This document shows, piece after piece, positions 1 through 8,667 of a stretch of DNA of 64,000 nucleotides; within the stretch, counting starts at the first letter, position 1, and the number at the start of each line of letters is the position of its first letter. This stretch comes from CAYSPG01 sp964432885 (lineage in GTDB: Bacteria; Bacteroidota; Bacteroidia; AKYH767-A; OLB10): NCBI GenBank assembly GCA_964432885.1, contig CAYSPG010000003.1:178411-242410 (forward strand), read 5' to 3'. Below the pieces are notes generated by a model. The model was not told the origin of the DNA. It ran no database searches and was given only the letters and a program-made list of their open reading frames with translations. Position numbers and translations under genes: made by a program.

Positions 1-1
1 T

Positions 2-709
2 TTAGCCATTGATGGATTTGCGCAGAAGTAAAATGTCATCTACGGTTTTTTTCAATCGCTTCATGGCTTTGATGCGGGTAGTTCTTATTTCGCGCAGAGG
101 AATAGTTACAGGTATTTCGGTAACTTTTAAATTTTTATCGCGGCAGGCACGTATGCAAAACTCACTTGGCCAAACAGCATTGCGTGTAACGCAGCCATTG
201 GTGATATGATTTAGTTTACCTTTCTTAAAAGTTTTTAATCCATGCGTTTCGCTAAGCGGCACACGAAACGTTGTGCGAAGAAGTGTATTGTAAAGCATTG
301 TAAAGACCTTACGCTTGAACGGACGCTGGTCCATTCCCTTAGCAATTACTTTGGAGCCAATTATCAAATCATACTCGCCAAGCATCTTGTTTGAATTTTC
401 AAGAAAGCCGTAGTCCATATAATCTAATTCAAAAATTGTAATGTCATCAAACTTAGCTGCGTTGGTACCGTTAACCAATGCCTGGCCATAATCACCAGGC
501 CCATCATCAATTATTGCTTTTACACGTGGCATCTCTTTTTCTAATTCGCGTGCAATTTTTTTTGTGTTATCAACGCTTCCGTTTTCAGTTAAAATAATTT
601 CGAAATCCTTAAATAAATCCTCCAAACGGGCATTTAATTCGCGCACACGCGTAACCAAAATTTCTTCTTCGTTATAAATAGGAATTACTATACTAATATT
701 ATTACGCAT
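2..709 (-). CDS. Family 2 glycosyltransferase
   Basis: A 235-residue GT-A glycosyltransferase of the polyprenyl-phosphate/dolichol-phosphate type, which would transfer a sugar from a nucleotide donor at the inner membrane. The N-terminus has the family signature SIVIPIYNEEE (about residues 6-16), followed by ENGSVDNT in the nucleotide-binding region and a later acidic patch, ELDYMD, in place of the usual DxD/DADLQ. No membrane helices are seen, so it is a soluble catalytic domain only. The stop codon TAA lies at positions 2-4, so the gene is complete. Its start overlaps the upstream oxidoreductase by 8 bp, which indicates co-transcription and suggests a shared role in glycan or sugar-lipid synthesis. 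The acceptor and sugar are unknown. Confidence 0.85.
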   Translation of the reverse strand: MRNNISIVIPIYNEEEILVTRVRELNARLEDLFKDFEIILTENGSVDNTKKIARELEKEMPRVKAIIDDGPGDYGQALVNGTNAAKFDDITIFELDYMDYGFLENSNKMLGEYDLIIGSKVIAKGMDQRPFKRKVFTMLYNTLLRTTFRVPLSETHGLKTFKKGKLNHITNGCVTRNAVWPSEFCIRACRDKNLKVTEIPVTIPLREIRTTRIKAMKRLKKTVDDILLLRKSING

Positions 710-1994
710 GTACTAACTTTAATTTGTCTGCTAAATTTTTTCCGTCAATGATTGCATCTTGCATCGCATTATATTCCCAACGTCCGTAACGTCCAATCTG
801 GTGTATGCCGCTTTGTGCAAGTTCTTCCATCAGCTGTTTTACTATAGGTGGGCGCTTGTGCTCGTAAATGCAATATGCAACAGGTATTTTTATACTCTTT
901 ACAAAAACAATTTCTTTGATGTCGAAAATTGGCATTGCTTTAATTTCTTCCACCACACGTTTTTCAATTTCTTCAATGCTAAGGCTGTGATTACGGCTTC
1001 CAACTTCCACAGCAATTATCTGCTCGTTATTGGGTGTACTTTTCTTAAAATAATTTTTTGGAAAGCTGATGCGGTAAAAACTCAAGTCGGGATCGGGAAA
1101 ATACATCCAGTGCGTATCGGGTACTGTTCCGTTTATTACAATGTTCACTGTATAAACTGAAGTATAAACTAATTCGCTGGCAAGAGATTTTAAATCATCA
1201 CGATCGCTGTTTTCTATGAGTAGCTTTAGTGGTACGGTTGAAATCATTTGATTGTACTTAACCGTTTCGCCATCTGATAAATGAATAATTTTATTTTTAG
1301 TGTCAAACTTTGTTACCGTGGTGTTAAGTTTAATGTTGGAAAGCTTGTTTGCAAAAACATCACTTAAATCCTGAATGCCTTTTATGTTGGGATAATAAAA
1401 CTCAGTATTGTACCCAAACTTATCGGTGTTGGGTTCTGAAGCATTTTTAATAATCTGATCTTTATCAGCTGTAATTAAATGACCCATAAATTCACAAGTC
1501 ATATCAGCAGGATCGGTATCCCAAATTTTTCGGTTATAAGGAAGCAGGTAATGATTGGCAATGCCACTACCGAAAGCACGCAACACATAATCTTTGTACG
1601 AACCTTTTCTCAAATCATTTTCTTCTTCTTTGCTCCAATGCTTTACTTCATTCAAACCATCAATGCAATCTTTTTTTGTTTGCTCACTAAGGTTTAAAAG
1701 ATTTAGCTCAAACGGATACGGAATAATTACGTCATCATAATAAATACTTGCCTTGCGCTGATGGGCATCAACCTTTAATCCGAGTACATCAAAAACTAAC
1801 TCACGTACATAAGGATTTTTGAGATGAAGAAGATGAGGGGCTAAGTCAAAACGGCAACCGTTGAATTCGATAGTGCGCACAAGGCCGCCAACGGTATCAA
1901 GGGTTTCAAATACCGGTATATTCTTATCGTAATGATACGCGAAACTCATTCCGGCCAAGCCGGCACCTACTACTATTTTATCGTGGTTTTGCAT
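702..1994 (-). CDS. FAD-dependent oxidoreductase (amine oxidase / UDP-galactopyranose mutase-like fold)
   Basis: A 430-residue flavoprotein. The N-terminus has the dinucleotide-binding motif VGAGLAG (about residues 8-14), then ETLDTVGGLVRT, the pattern seen in protoporphyrinogen oxidase-like and UDP-galactopyranose mutase-like flavoenzymes. A PHLLHL segment near residue 54 and the C-terminal GRYGRWEYNAMQDAI complete the FAD site. Members beside glycosyltransferases usually act on sugar nucleotides or lipid-linked sugars, and the 8-bp overlap with the downstream GT2 gene supports that here. A haem-pathway enzyme is less likely because no other haem gene is nearby. The substrate cannot be assigned from sequence alone. 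Confidence 0.8.
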   Translation of the reverse strand: MQNHDKIVVGAGLAGMSFAYHYDKNIPVFETLDTVGGLVRTIEFNGCRFDLAPHLLHLKNPYVRELVFDVLGLKVDAHQRKASIYYDDVIIPYPFELNLLNLSEQTKKDCIDGLNEVKHWSKEEENDLRKGSYKDYVLRAFGSGIANHYLLPYNRKIWDTDPADMTCEFMGHLITADKDQIIKNASEPNTDKFGYNTEFYYPNIKGIQDLSDVFANKLSNIKLNTTVTKFDTKNKIIHLSDGETVKYNQMISTVPLKLLIENSDRDDLKSLASELVYTSVYTVNIVINGTVPDTHWMYFPDPDLSFYRISFPKNYFKKSTPNNEQIIAVEVGSRNHSLSIEEIEKRVVEEIKAMPIFDIKEIVFVKSIKIPVAYCIYEHKRPPIVKQLMEELAQSGIHQIGRYGRWEYNAMQDAIIDGKNLADKLKLVHA

Positions 1995-2054
1995 TTTTAA
2001 AAAGAGCGCGCAAAAGTAGGCTTTAGGGCCTTAAGTTACAAAGCAGAAACCGAA

Positions 2055-2621
2055 TTAGTTATTAAGGTCTTTTTCAAGCAAACTGTAAATAACTGAGTCG
2101 AGGTAGTTGCCCTTGAAATAAAAATTTTCTCTGAAATAAGCCTCTTTTTTAAAGCAACATTTTTCAAGAAGTTTTATTGATTGAAAATTACCTGGATTAA
2201 CATTTGCTTCGATGCTATGAAATTGCAACTCAGAAAAAGCAAAACGGGTAATCGTATTTATAGCCTCATGCATTAATCCTTGTCCCCAAAAATCAGGATG
2301 AAGTACATAGCCAATTTCTGCTCTGTTGTGTTCTTTTATAAATCGCCAAAGGCCTATATAACCTGCCAATTGAGAAGATTTTTTTTCAAACAGTACCCAG
2401 TTTATTCCGGTTTTATCAGAAAAAGATTGCTGTACCCTGTTTATGTGAGATAATACCTGGTCAAGGTTGTGTTCGGGTTCGCGGTCGAGGTATTTATTCA
2501 CCAGTTTGTTGCTTCTTATTTCAAATATTTTTTGTGGACTGGCATCTGCAAAGTTTTTATAAAACAGCCTTTCTGATGCCAGTTCAGGAAATACACTAAA
2601 TACTTCTTCGTTCATAGTCAA
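2055..2621 (-). CDS. GNAT family N-acetyltransferase (RimJ/RimL type)
   Basis: A 188-residue acetyltransferase that would move an acetyl group from acetyl-CoA to an amine. The order of motifs fits the RimJ/RimL branch: SERLFYKNF near the N-terminus, AGYIGLWRF in the middle, RAEIGYVLHPDFWGQGLMHEA (about residues 100-120, the acetyl-CoA pyrophosphate-binding loop), and ANVNPGNFQSIKLLEKCCF near the end. It stands alone, 60 bp from the oxidoreductase and transcribed the same way. The substrate (ribosomal protein, antibiotic or small amine) is unknown. Confidence 0.85.
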   Translation of the reverse strand: MTMNEEVFSVFPELASERLFYKNFADASPQKIFEIRSNKLVNKYLDREPEHNLDQVLSHINRVQQSFSDKTGINWVLFEKKSSQLAGYIGLWRFIKEHNRAEIGYVLHPDFWGQGLMHEAINTITRFAFSELQFHSIEANVNPGNFQSIKLLEKCCFKKEAYFRENFYFKGNYLDSVIYSLLEKDLNN

Positions 2622-2925
2622 ACGCTTGCTTACTTTTCGTTACTGGTTTTATTCATTTAAAAAATTCTTTCATTCAATCATCCCTATATAAGCCCACCTG
2701 TGAAATTAATATGAACTATTATGTATTTGGTTCGTAGAAAACAAAATAATGGTTTGATATTTGAGCAGTTCAGTGTACATTTGAAAAAAATATTTTGAAA
2801 CGCACACAATAATAATAAAACAAGTGCGTTATTAATCACTAAATACAATTTTTAAACTAAAAAAACAGGAGGACAAATAGCATAGAACTCTACTTTCTCT
2901 AAGCATCATTTAAAACGGAGTTATT
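2622..2925. other. Divergent intergenic region between acetyltransferase and sigma factor genes
   Basis: About 300 bp with no supported gene. It contains the sigma-factor promoter (2753-2783) and a leader of about 135 nt. The leader holds a perfect 7-bp inverted repeat, AACGCAC (2799-2805) with GTGCGTT (2824-2830), and an orphan AGGAGG (2867-2872) that is not followed by a start codon at usable distance. Confidence 0.6.
2753..2783 (+). promoter_or_regulatory. Promoter of the ECF sigma factor gene
   Basis: TTTG at 2753-2756 and TACATTTG at 2776-2783 match the Bacteroidota -33 and -7 consensus (TTTG, TAnnTTTG) with a 19-bp spacer. The start point would fall near 2788-2792. This is a housekeeping-type promoter, so the sigma gene need not depend on itself. 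Confidence 0.65.
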
Positions 2926-3510
2926 ATGCAACAACCTGTTCTGACTGATCAGCAACTGATCAACTCGTACCTAAAAGGTAACGAACACCATTTAGAAGTT
3001 TTAATAACAAGACACAAGGAAAAGGTATTTACCTCGATATACTTTCTTGTAAAAGATCGTGAATTGGCCGAAGACCTTTTTCAGGATACTTTTATTAAGG
3101 TTATAAATACGCTGCGAAGCGGAAAGTATAACGATGAGGGTAAGTTTTTACCATGGGTACAACGCATTGCGCATAACTTAGTGGTTGATTATTTTAGAAA
3201 AAGCCAGCGCATGCGCATGGTACGCGATAAAGAAGATTATAGCGTTATTGGTTCGCTGCGGCTTACGGATGAAAACATGCAGGACAAAATGATGCGGGAG
3301 CAAACCTATACTATCCTACATAAGTTAATTGATGAGTTGCCGTATGAACAACGTGAGGTAATTATCCTAAGGCATTTTGGTGATATGAGTTTTAAAGAAG
3401 TGGCCGATGCAACAGGAGTTTGCCTAAACACATCACTTGGCCGCATGCGGTATGCACTTATAAGTTTGCGTAAGTTGATGGAAAAAAGGAAACTTGTCAT
3501 GAGGACTTAA
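2926..3510 (+). CDS. ECF-type RNA polymerase sigma factor (sigma-70 family)
   Basis: A 194-residue extracytoplasmic-function sigma factor. Region 2 is seen in LVKDRELAEDLFQDTFIKV and FLPWVQRIAHNLVVDYFRK (core binding and -10 melting), and region 4 in LPYEQREVIILRHFGDMSFKEVA followed by a helix-turn-helix near residues 165-185. There is no sigma-1.1 or region 3, as expected for this class. The start has a fair ribosome site (CGGAG, 7 nt upstream). It is followed after 75 bp by a small anti-sigma-like gene and then by a strong terminator, so the two form a short operon. Confidence 0.93.
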   Translation: MQQPVLTDQQLINSYLKGNEHHLEVLITRHKEKVFTSIYFLVKDRELAEDLFQDTFIKVINTLRSGKYNDEGKFLPWVQRIAHNLVVDYFRKSQRMRMVRDKEDYSVIGSLRLTDENMQDKMMREQTYTILHKLIDELPYEQREVIILRHFGDMSFKEVADATGVCLNTSLGRMRYALISLRKLMEKRKLVMRT

Positions 3511-3585
3511 AAAATATTTTTTGTTACACACAATAAGTGTAAAGGGTTTGCGTTTAAGGGTATAAATAATCACATTAATGCGCCT

Positions 3586-3813
3586 ATGCACACAAACTTT
3601 ACACTAAACAATTTAATACTTTACTATTTTAACGAAACCGAAATGGCAGATTCGGTTTTAACACAACACGACATTGATTGTAATGCCGAAACAGAAGAAC
3701 AATACAATGAAATAGTAAACACGATGGACTACATAGATTATCACATGATAAGTCCGTCTTCAAAAACAATTTCCAATATTCTTAATTATTCAAAGCAAAC
3801 CGCCTTAGGTTAG
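3586..3813 (+). CDS. Small anti-sigma-like protein linked to ECF sigma factor
   Basis: A 75-residue soluble protein. Its layout, an N-terminal LNNLILYYFNET segment, an acidic stretch, EEQYNEI, and the ending SPSSKTISNILNYS, follows a small-protein pattern that I recall directly downstream of ECF sigma genes in Bacteroidota. It resembles the N-terminal half of a zf-HC2-type anti-sigma factor but has no zinc-binding His-Cys-Cys set and no membrane helix. A role in holding or tuning the sigma factor at 2926-3510 is inferred from position only. The single cysteine (CNAE) is not part of a recognisable metal site. Confidence 0.65.
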   Translation: MHTNFTLNNLILYYFNETEMADSVLTQHDIDCNAETEEQYNEIVNTMDYIDYHMISPSSKTISNILNYSKQTALG

Positions 3814-3823
3814 GAAAATGTAG

Positions 3824-3893
3824 CCACAGATTCTCAGATTGAGAAGTTGAAAAATCAATCTGCGAATCTGGGGCTTCTCTTTTTTTCTTTTTT
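3824..3893 (+). terminator. Rho-independent terminator after the sigma operon
   Basis: A 19-bp stem (3824-3842 with 3855-3873) has a 12-nt loop and only a few mismatches, and is followed by a T-rich tract (CTTCTCTTTTTTTC...). It would close the sigma/anti-sigma transcript and separate it from nth. Confidence 0.8.
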
Positions 3894-3925
3894 AATTCTA
3901 CTTTCGTTGCATTAAAAAAAATCGT

Positions 3926-4612
3926 GTGACGAAAAAGGAACGTTTCGGGAAAGTAATAGACTATTTTTTAACCCACATGCCTGTGGCCGAAACGGAATTG
4001 CAGTATGCTAATCCATACCAGCTTTTGGTTGCTGTAATTTTATCGGCTCAGTGTACTGACAAACGTGTAAATAGTGTAACCCCTGCTTTTTTTAAAGCTT
4101 TTCCAAATGAAAATGTGCTGGCAGCCGCATCTGCTGAAGAGGTATTTACTTATATCAATAGCATTAGCTATCCTAACAATAAAGCCAAACATTTAGTTGG
4201 TATGGCACAAAAACTTGTTGCTCAATTTAAAGGTAAGGTTCCATCTGATGTTGTGGCATTGCAAACACTTCCTGGTGTTGGCCGGAAAACAGCCAATGTC
4301 ATAGCATCTGTTGTTTACAATAAAGCAGCCATGGCAGTTGATACGCATGTTTTTCGTGTGTCGGCACGAATTGGATTAACCACCAATGCAAAAACTCCAC
4401 TTGCAGCAGAAAAGCAATTGGTAAAATATTTACCCGAAGAAATTATTTCTAAAGCACATCACTGGTTAATTTTACACGGGCGCTATGTATGTGTAGCACG
4501 AAACCCTAAGTGCAGTACATGTGGAATTAATCATGTTTGCAAATATTATTTAAAAGCAGGAAACCATAAGTCAGGTAATTTAAAACCGAAGTTTAAAACT
4601 AAAACCATTTGA
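3926..4612 (+). CDS. nth: Endonuclease III (DNA glycosylase/AP lyase)
   Basis: A 228-residue base-excision repair enzyme that removes oxidised pyrimidines and nicks the abasic site. It has the helix-hairpin-helix LPGVGRKTA with the catalytic lysine, the catalytic aspartate in AVDTHVFR, and the four-cysteine iron-sulfur loop with spacing C-x6-C-x2-C-x5-C near the C-terminus. The start is GTG at 3926, chosen because the protein then begins MTKKERF, like its relatives. The next gene starts 1 nt after the stop, so the two are co-transcribed. A lysine-rich tail follows the cluster. Confidence 0.95.
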   Translation: MTKKERFGKVIDYFLTHMPVAETELQYANPYQLLVAVILSAQCTDKRVNSVTPAFFKAFPNENVLAAASAEEVFTYINSISYPNNKAKHLVGMAQKLVAQFKGKVPSDVVALQTLPGVGRKTANVIASVVYNKAAMAVDTHVFRVSARIGLTTNAKTPLAAEKQLVKYLPEEIISKAHHWLILHGRYVCVARNPKCSTCGINHVCKYYLKAGNHKSGNLKPKFKTKTI

Positions 4613-4613
4613 T

Positions 4614-6020
4614 ATGAATATTCAGTTTCACGGTGCAGCGCAAACTGTTACCGGCAGCAAGCATCTTATAACTACCCATTCAGGAAAAAAAATTTTATTG
4701 GACTGCGGTTTTTTTCAGGGACGTGGAAAAGATACAGATGCAATGAACCGTAATTTTAATTTTATTCCTTCCGAAATTGATTTTCTTATTTTATCTCATG
4801 CCCACATTGACCATTCAGGAAACATTCCAAACTTGGTAAAGCAAGGATTTAAAGGAAAAATAGTTTGCACTTCGGCCACCAAAGAATTATGCAACATCAT
4901 GTTGCTTGATAGCGCACATATACAGGATAGTGACACTAAATTTTTAAACAAACGCAGGACAAAGGCCGGGCTTTCCAAATTGCTACCCTTGTATTCAGAA
5001 AAAAATGTAGCCGATGCAATAGCGCTTATGCACGAGTTGCCTGTAGGCAAGGTATTTAAAATTGATGACGAGGTTACTGTGCATTTTACCGATTCGGGTC
5101 ACATATTAGGTAGCGTGGCAGTGCATCTTGACTTAAAAAACTCTGGTGGCAAAACAGTAAGCATAACTTTTACGGGCGATATAGGCCGCTACAACGATTT
5201 AATTTTAAAAGCACCTCAAAACTTCCGTCAGGCTGATTATATAATTTGCGAATCAACCTATGGCAACCGGTTGCATGACGGAAGTACACATGCCCGGCAA
5301 AAATTATTGGATGTAGTTTTAAAAACATGCGTTGAAAAAAAGGGCAAGCTTATTATTCCGGCATTTAGCCTTGGCCGTACACAAGAAATAGTTTACACCC
5401 TCGATAGGTTTAAAACTGAGGGCAAACTACCACCGATAAATGTTTATGTTGACAGCCCACTGGCCGTAAATGCAACCAACATTATGCGCAACCATGCTGA
5501 GTTTTATAACCCGGAAATATTAACATACATGAAAGCGGATCCAGACCCGTTCGGTTTTAAAAACCTGCATTACATAACTGATGTGGCCGACTCAAAAAAA
5601 ATAAATGATAGCACCGAGCCATGTATAATAATTTCAGCATCGGGTATGATTGAGGCCGGAAGAATAAAACACCACGTAAAAAATAATATAGGAGATAACA
5701 GGAACACTATTTTAATAGTTGGATATTGTTCGCCTACTTCAATAGGAGGTAAGTTAATGGCAAGGCAGCCTGTTGTTAAAATTTTTGGCGAGGAGCATGA
5801 AGTAAAAGCCGATGTGGAAGTTATTTCATCGTTTAGCGCTCATGCCGACTATGAGGAGATAATAAAATACCTGACCTGCCAAGATAAATCAAAAGTTAAA
5901 AAACTTTTTCTTGTACATGGTGAATTTGAAGTTCAGCAACAATTTAAAACCACATTGCAAAAAGCAGGATACGGTAAGATAGAAATACCTGAGGAGAAAC
6001 AGGTTTTTGAGTTGGGATAA
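4614..6020 (+). CDS. Beta-CASP metallo-beta-lactamase-fold RNA hydrolase
   Basis: A 468-residue protein of the CPSF73/Ysh1-like beta-CASP family. It has the zinc motif SHAHIDHSGN (about residues 61-70), later metal ligands in DSGHILG and FTGDIGR, the beta-CASP motifs ESTYGNRLHD and SASGMIEAGRIKHH, and the closing VHGE motif. Family members are RNA endo- or exonucleases. A bacterial role in RNA maturation or decay is likely, but the target is unknown. The C-terminal half (beta-CASP insert) is intact and the length is normal. It follows nth with a 1-nt gap and ends 6 bp from the convergent phoU. Confidence 0.88.
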   Translation: MNIQFHGAAQTVTGSKHLITTHSGKKILLDCGFFQGRGKDTDAMNRNFNFIPSEIDFLILSHAHIDHSGNIPNLVKQGFKGKIVCTSATKELCNIMLLDSAHIQDSDTKFLNKRRTKAGLSKLLPLYSEKNVADAIALMHELPVGKVFKIDDEVTVHFTDSGHILGSVAVHLDLKNSGGKTVSITFTGDIGRYNDLILKAPQNFRQADYIICESTYGNRLHDGSTHARQKLLDVVLKTCVEKKGKLIIPAFSLGRTQEIVYTLDRFKTEGKLPPINVYVDSPLAVNATNIMRNHAEFYNPEILTYMKADPDPFGFKNLHYITDVADSKKINDSTEPCIIISASGMIEAGRIKHHVKNNIGDNRNTILIVGYCSPTSIGGKLMARQPVVKIFGEEHEVKADVEVISSFSAHADYEEIIKYLTCQDKSKVKKLFLVHGEFEVQQQFKTTLQKAGYGKIEIPEEKQVFELG

Positions 6021-6026
6021 GATATT

Positions 6027-6698
6027 CTATATTTCTTTTTCTTTTTTCTGATGTCTTAGCACTTTAGCTTCCACATAAAAAATAATTTCTTCGGCAATGT
6101 TTTTACACTGGTCGCCAACGCGCTCTAACTTACGAATGGCCGAAAGCAAATAAAGGCTTTGATTAATGCGCTCGGTATTTGATTTAATAAATTCGGCTAC
6201 TGCCGGATTGGCTTTTATATTTATATCGTCTAAAATTTCGTCCATTTTAAACACGCTGCGTGCAAGGGCGGTGTCTTCGGTTTCAAACGCCTTTGTTACC
6301 ACTGTAAGCATCTCATTGGCCGTATCAAACATTTCGACCATGCGTGTTGATTCTACTAATTTTTTTTCAGGCTCAAGTCGTATGCCTAATACAAATTGCG
6401 AAATGCCTTCGGCAATATCGCCTGTGCGTTCAAGGTTGTTGTTTATTTTTAAACAAGCCAGCACAAAACGCAAATCAACAGCTACAGGATTAAACAAGGC
6501 AATAATGTTTTCGCAATCGCGATCTAACTTTAATTCAAATGAGTTAACGCGCTTTTCATTTACCATAACTTCTCTAGCCAAATCTTTATCAAGGCGCAGC
6601 AATGCATCTTTTGACTTGCTTAGTTGCGATTGTACCATCACAAACATTTCGAGCATGTCTTTTTTTAACTTTTGAATTTCTATGTCTAAATGTGTCAT
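6027..6698 (-). CDS. phoU: Phosphate transport regulator PhoU
   Basis: A 223-residue PhoU that links the Pst transporter to phosphate signalling. It has two three-helix repeats, each with the metal-binding signature: LERTGDIAEGI (about residues 89-99) and LERVGDQCKNIAEEII (about 192-207). It is the last gene of the porin-pstSCAB-phoU operon and follows pstB after about 95 bp that hold a heptamer repeat. No PhoR/PhoB pair is in the window. Confidence 0.93.
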   Translation of the reverse strand: MTHLDIEIQKLKKDMLEMFVMVQSQLSKSKDALLRLDKDLAREVMVNEKRVNSFELKLDRDCENIIALFNPVAVDLRFVLACLKINNNLERTGDIAEGISQFVLGIRLEPEKKLVESTRMVEMFDTANEMLTVVTKAFETEDTALARSVFKMDEILDDINIKANPAVAEFIKSNTERINQSLYLLSAIRKLERVGDQCKNIAEEIIFYVEAKVLRHQKKEKEI

Positions 6699-6748
6699 GT
6701 TAAATTGTTAAACTATTTAATTGTTGGTTCACTAAATCCTACATCCTC

Positions 6749-6790
6749 AATCCTGAATCCTGAATCCTGAATCCTGAATCCTGAATCCTC
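6749..6790. repeat. Heptanucleotide tandem repeat
   Basis: Five exact copies of AATCCTG (6749-6783), plus a sixth degenerate unit AATCCTC, lie between pstB and phoU. The unit is in non-coding sequence; slippage would alter the spacing between the two genes. Confidence 0.9.
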
Positions 6791-6793
6791 TTT

Positions 6794-7678
6794 TTATCCA
6801 AATCTTCCTGTTATATAATTCTGTGTACGTACATCAGCCGGGTTGGTAAATATTTTTTTTGTGTCATCATACTCAACCAATTCGCCCAAGTAAAAAAATG
6901 CGGTGTTATCGCTTACGCGGCCTGCCTGCTGCATGTTGTGTGTAACAATAACAATGGTATAGTTTGCTTTTAGTTCATAAATAAGTTCTTCAATTTTTGC
7001 AGTTGAAAGTGGGTCGAGCGCAGATGCAGGTTCATCCATAAGCACCACGGATGGTTCAATGGCAAGTGCGCGTGCAATACATAACCGCTGCTGTTGACCT
7101 CCTGATAATTCAAATGCAGATTTTTTTAATTTATCTTTTACTTCTTCCCACAATGCAGCTTGTTTTAGAGAACGTTCCACTCTTTCTTCAATAAACTTAG
7201 CATGACTTACGCCATTAACCCGCAACCCATAAGCCACATTTTCAAAAATTGATTTTGGAAATGGATTGGGTTTTTGAAAAACCATGCCCACTTTTTTTCG
7301 TAGCTCATCAATGCGAACTTCTTTGCTGTAAATATCTTTTCCTTCAATTAGTGCTTGTCCGGTAATGCGAACTCCGTCAATCAAATCGTTCATACGATTT
7401 AGGCAGCGCAGATAGGTTGACTTGCCGCAGCCCGATGGGCCAATTAAAGCTGTAACTGTATTAGGCCGCATAGCTATGCTAACACCTTTTAGCGCATGAA
7501 AATCTCCGTAATGAAGTTCTAAATTCTTTGATTCAACTTTATACATAGGCGCGTTGCTGTTAATTACTGATGATTGATTTTGCAATGGATTTATTTTTTG
7601 CGCATTGGCAGTGTCTCTTAATACATATTGGTTGCCCGACAAAGATAATTGAGAGTTTATTTGATTTGTGATAGTCAT
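6794..7678 (-). CDS. pstB: Phosphate ABC transporter ATP-binding protein PstB
   Basis: The ATPase of the high-affinity phosphate importer. Walker A is GPSGCGKST, the signature is [16 protein letters not shown], and Walker B is [13 protein letters not shown] with the H-loop in IVTHNMQQ. The frame gives 294 residues, about 44 more than usual, and the extra N-terminal part (Gln/Asn/Ser-rich) has no family match. Met45 (start at 7546) would give the normal length with [18 protein letters not shown]. Either start is possible. It lies 38 bp after pstA in the same operon. Confidence 0.95.
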   Translation of the reverse strand: MTITNQINSQLSLSGNQYVLRDTANAQKINPLQNQSSVINSNAPMYKVESKNLELHYGDFHALKGVSIAMRPNTVTALIGPSGCGKSTYLRCLNRMNDLIDGVRITGQALIEGKDIYSKEVRIDELRKKVGMVFQKPNPFPKSIFENVAYGLRVNGVSHAKFIEERVERSLKQAALWEEVKDKLKKSAFELSGGQQQRLCIARALAIEPSVVLMDEPASALDPLSTAKIEELIYELKANYTIVIVTHNMQQAGRVSDNTAFFYLGELVEYDDTKKIFTNPADVRTQNYITGRFG

Positions 7679-7716
7679 TGTTTGTTGGTGTTAAGTTGTC
7701 ATTTGGCAATAGCCTG

Positions 7717-8583
7717 TTAATTCATCTTAACTTTTTTACTCAAATATTTTCGCAAAGCGTTTGCTGTTAAATTAAAAATAAGTACAATTAAAATTAAAAC
7801 CAGCGCGGTGCCATAGGCCATTGGCCGCGACTCCTGAATATTAGTTCCGCTGGTAGCAATTACATACAGGTGATATGGCAAAGCCATCACCTGGTCATAC
7901 ATACTTGTGGGAAGTTTTGGAAGAAAATATGCTGCAACAGTAAACAGGATAGGAGCGGTTTCGCCTGAAACACGGCTAAGTGATAAAATTAATCCGGTAA
8001 CAATATTAGGCATTGCAATGGGCAACACTACCTTGTATGTAGTTTGCAACTTGCTTGCACCAAGCGCCATGCTTGCTTCGCGAAAACGGTTTGATACTGC
8101 TTTTAAAGCCTCTTCAGTAACACGAATAACAACAGGCAGTGCCAACAAACCCAGTGTAAAAGAGCCTGCAAGTATTGAGTCGCCCCATTCGAGTTCGTTT
8201 ACAAAAAATTCCATCCCAAACAATCCAAACACAATAGAGGGAATGCCAGCCAGATTATTTGTCATTACATTCATAAATCGTTTAAACCATCCATCTTTTA
8301 CATATTCATTCATGTAAATGCCGCTCATCACACCAATAGGAAAAGCAATTATCATGCTTCCTGCCAATAGAATTAATGTGCCAATGATGGCTGGGTAAAT
8401 GCCTCCTTTTGTCATTCCGTCTTCAGGCATTTTTGTAATAAAATCCCAGCTTAAAACACCAATACCATTTTTTACAATAAAGCCAAGTATTACAAACAAA
8501 ATAAGCAATACCGAAAACGTAAGCACACGCAACATCCAAAATGCTGCCTGTTGCTTTATTCGTTTTTTTGTTTCGTAGTTCAT
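7717..8583 (-). CDS. pstA: Phosphate ABC transporter permease PstA
   Basis: A 288-residue inner-membrane permease with about six membrane helices. The cytoplasmic EAA loop that contacts PstB is visible as ALGASKLQTTYKVVLPIAMP (about residues 172-191), and the following SRVSGETAPILF is typical of PstA. It pairs with PstC. Length and topology are ordinary. Confidence 0.94.
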   Translation of the reverse strand: MNYETKKRIKQQAAFWMLRVLTFSVLLILFVILGFIVKNGIGVLSWDFITKMPEDGMTKGGIYPAIIGTLILLAGSMIIAFPIGVMSGIYMNEYVKDGWFKRFMNVMTNNLAGIPSIVFGLFGMEFFVNELEWGDSILAGSFTLGLLALPVVIRVTEEALKAVSNRFREASMALGASKLQTTYKVVLPIAMPNIVTGLILSLSRVSGETAPILFTVAAYFLPKLPTSMYDQVMALPYHLYVIATSGTNIQESRPMAYGTALVLILIVLIFNLTANALRKYLSKKVKMN

Positions 8584-8667
8584 TTTAAAAAATATTGAAT
8601 ATTGAAAATGCAGTAGGTAATTTAAGTCTTGTGTCTTTCATCTTGTTTCATGCTTCTTTTTCCTTTC

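Noticed and set aside
759..1160. Plus-strand open frame of 133 codons
   Set aside because: Lies wholly opposite the FAD oxidoreductase gene, has no family features, and its composition is that of antisense sequence.
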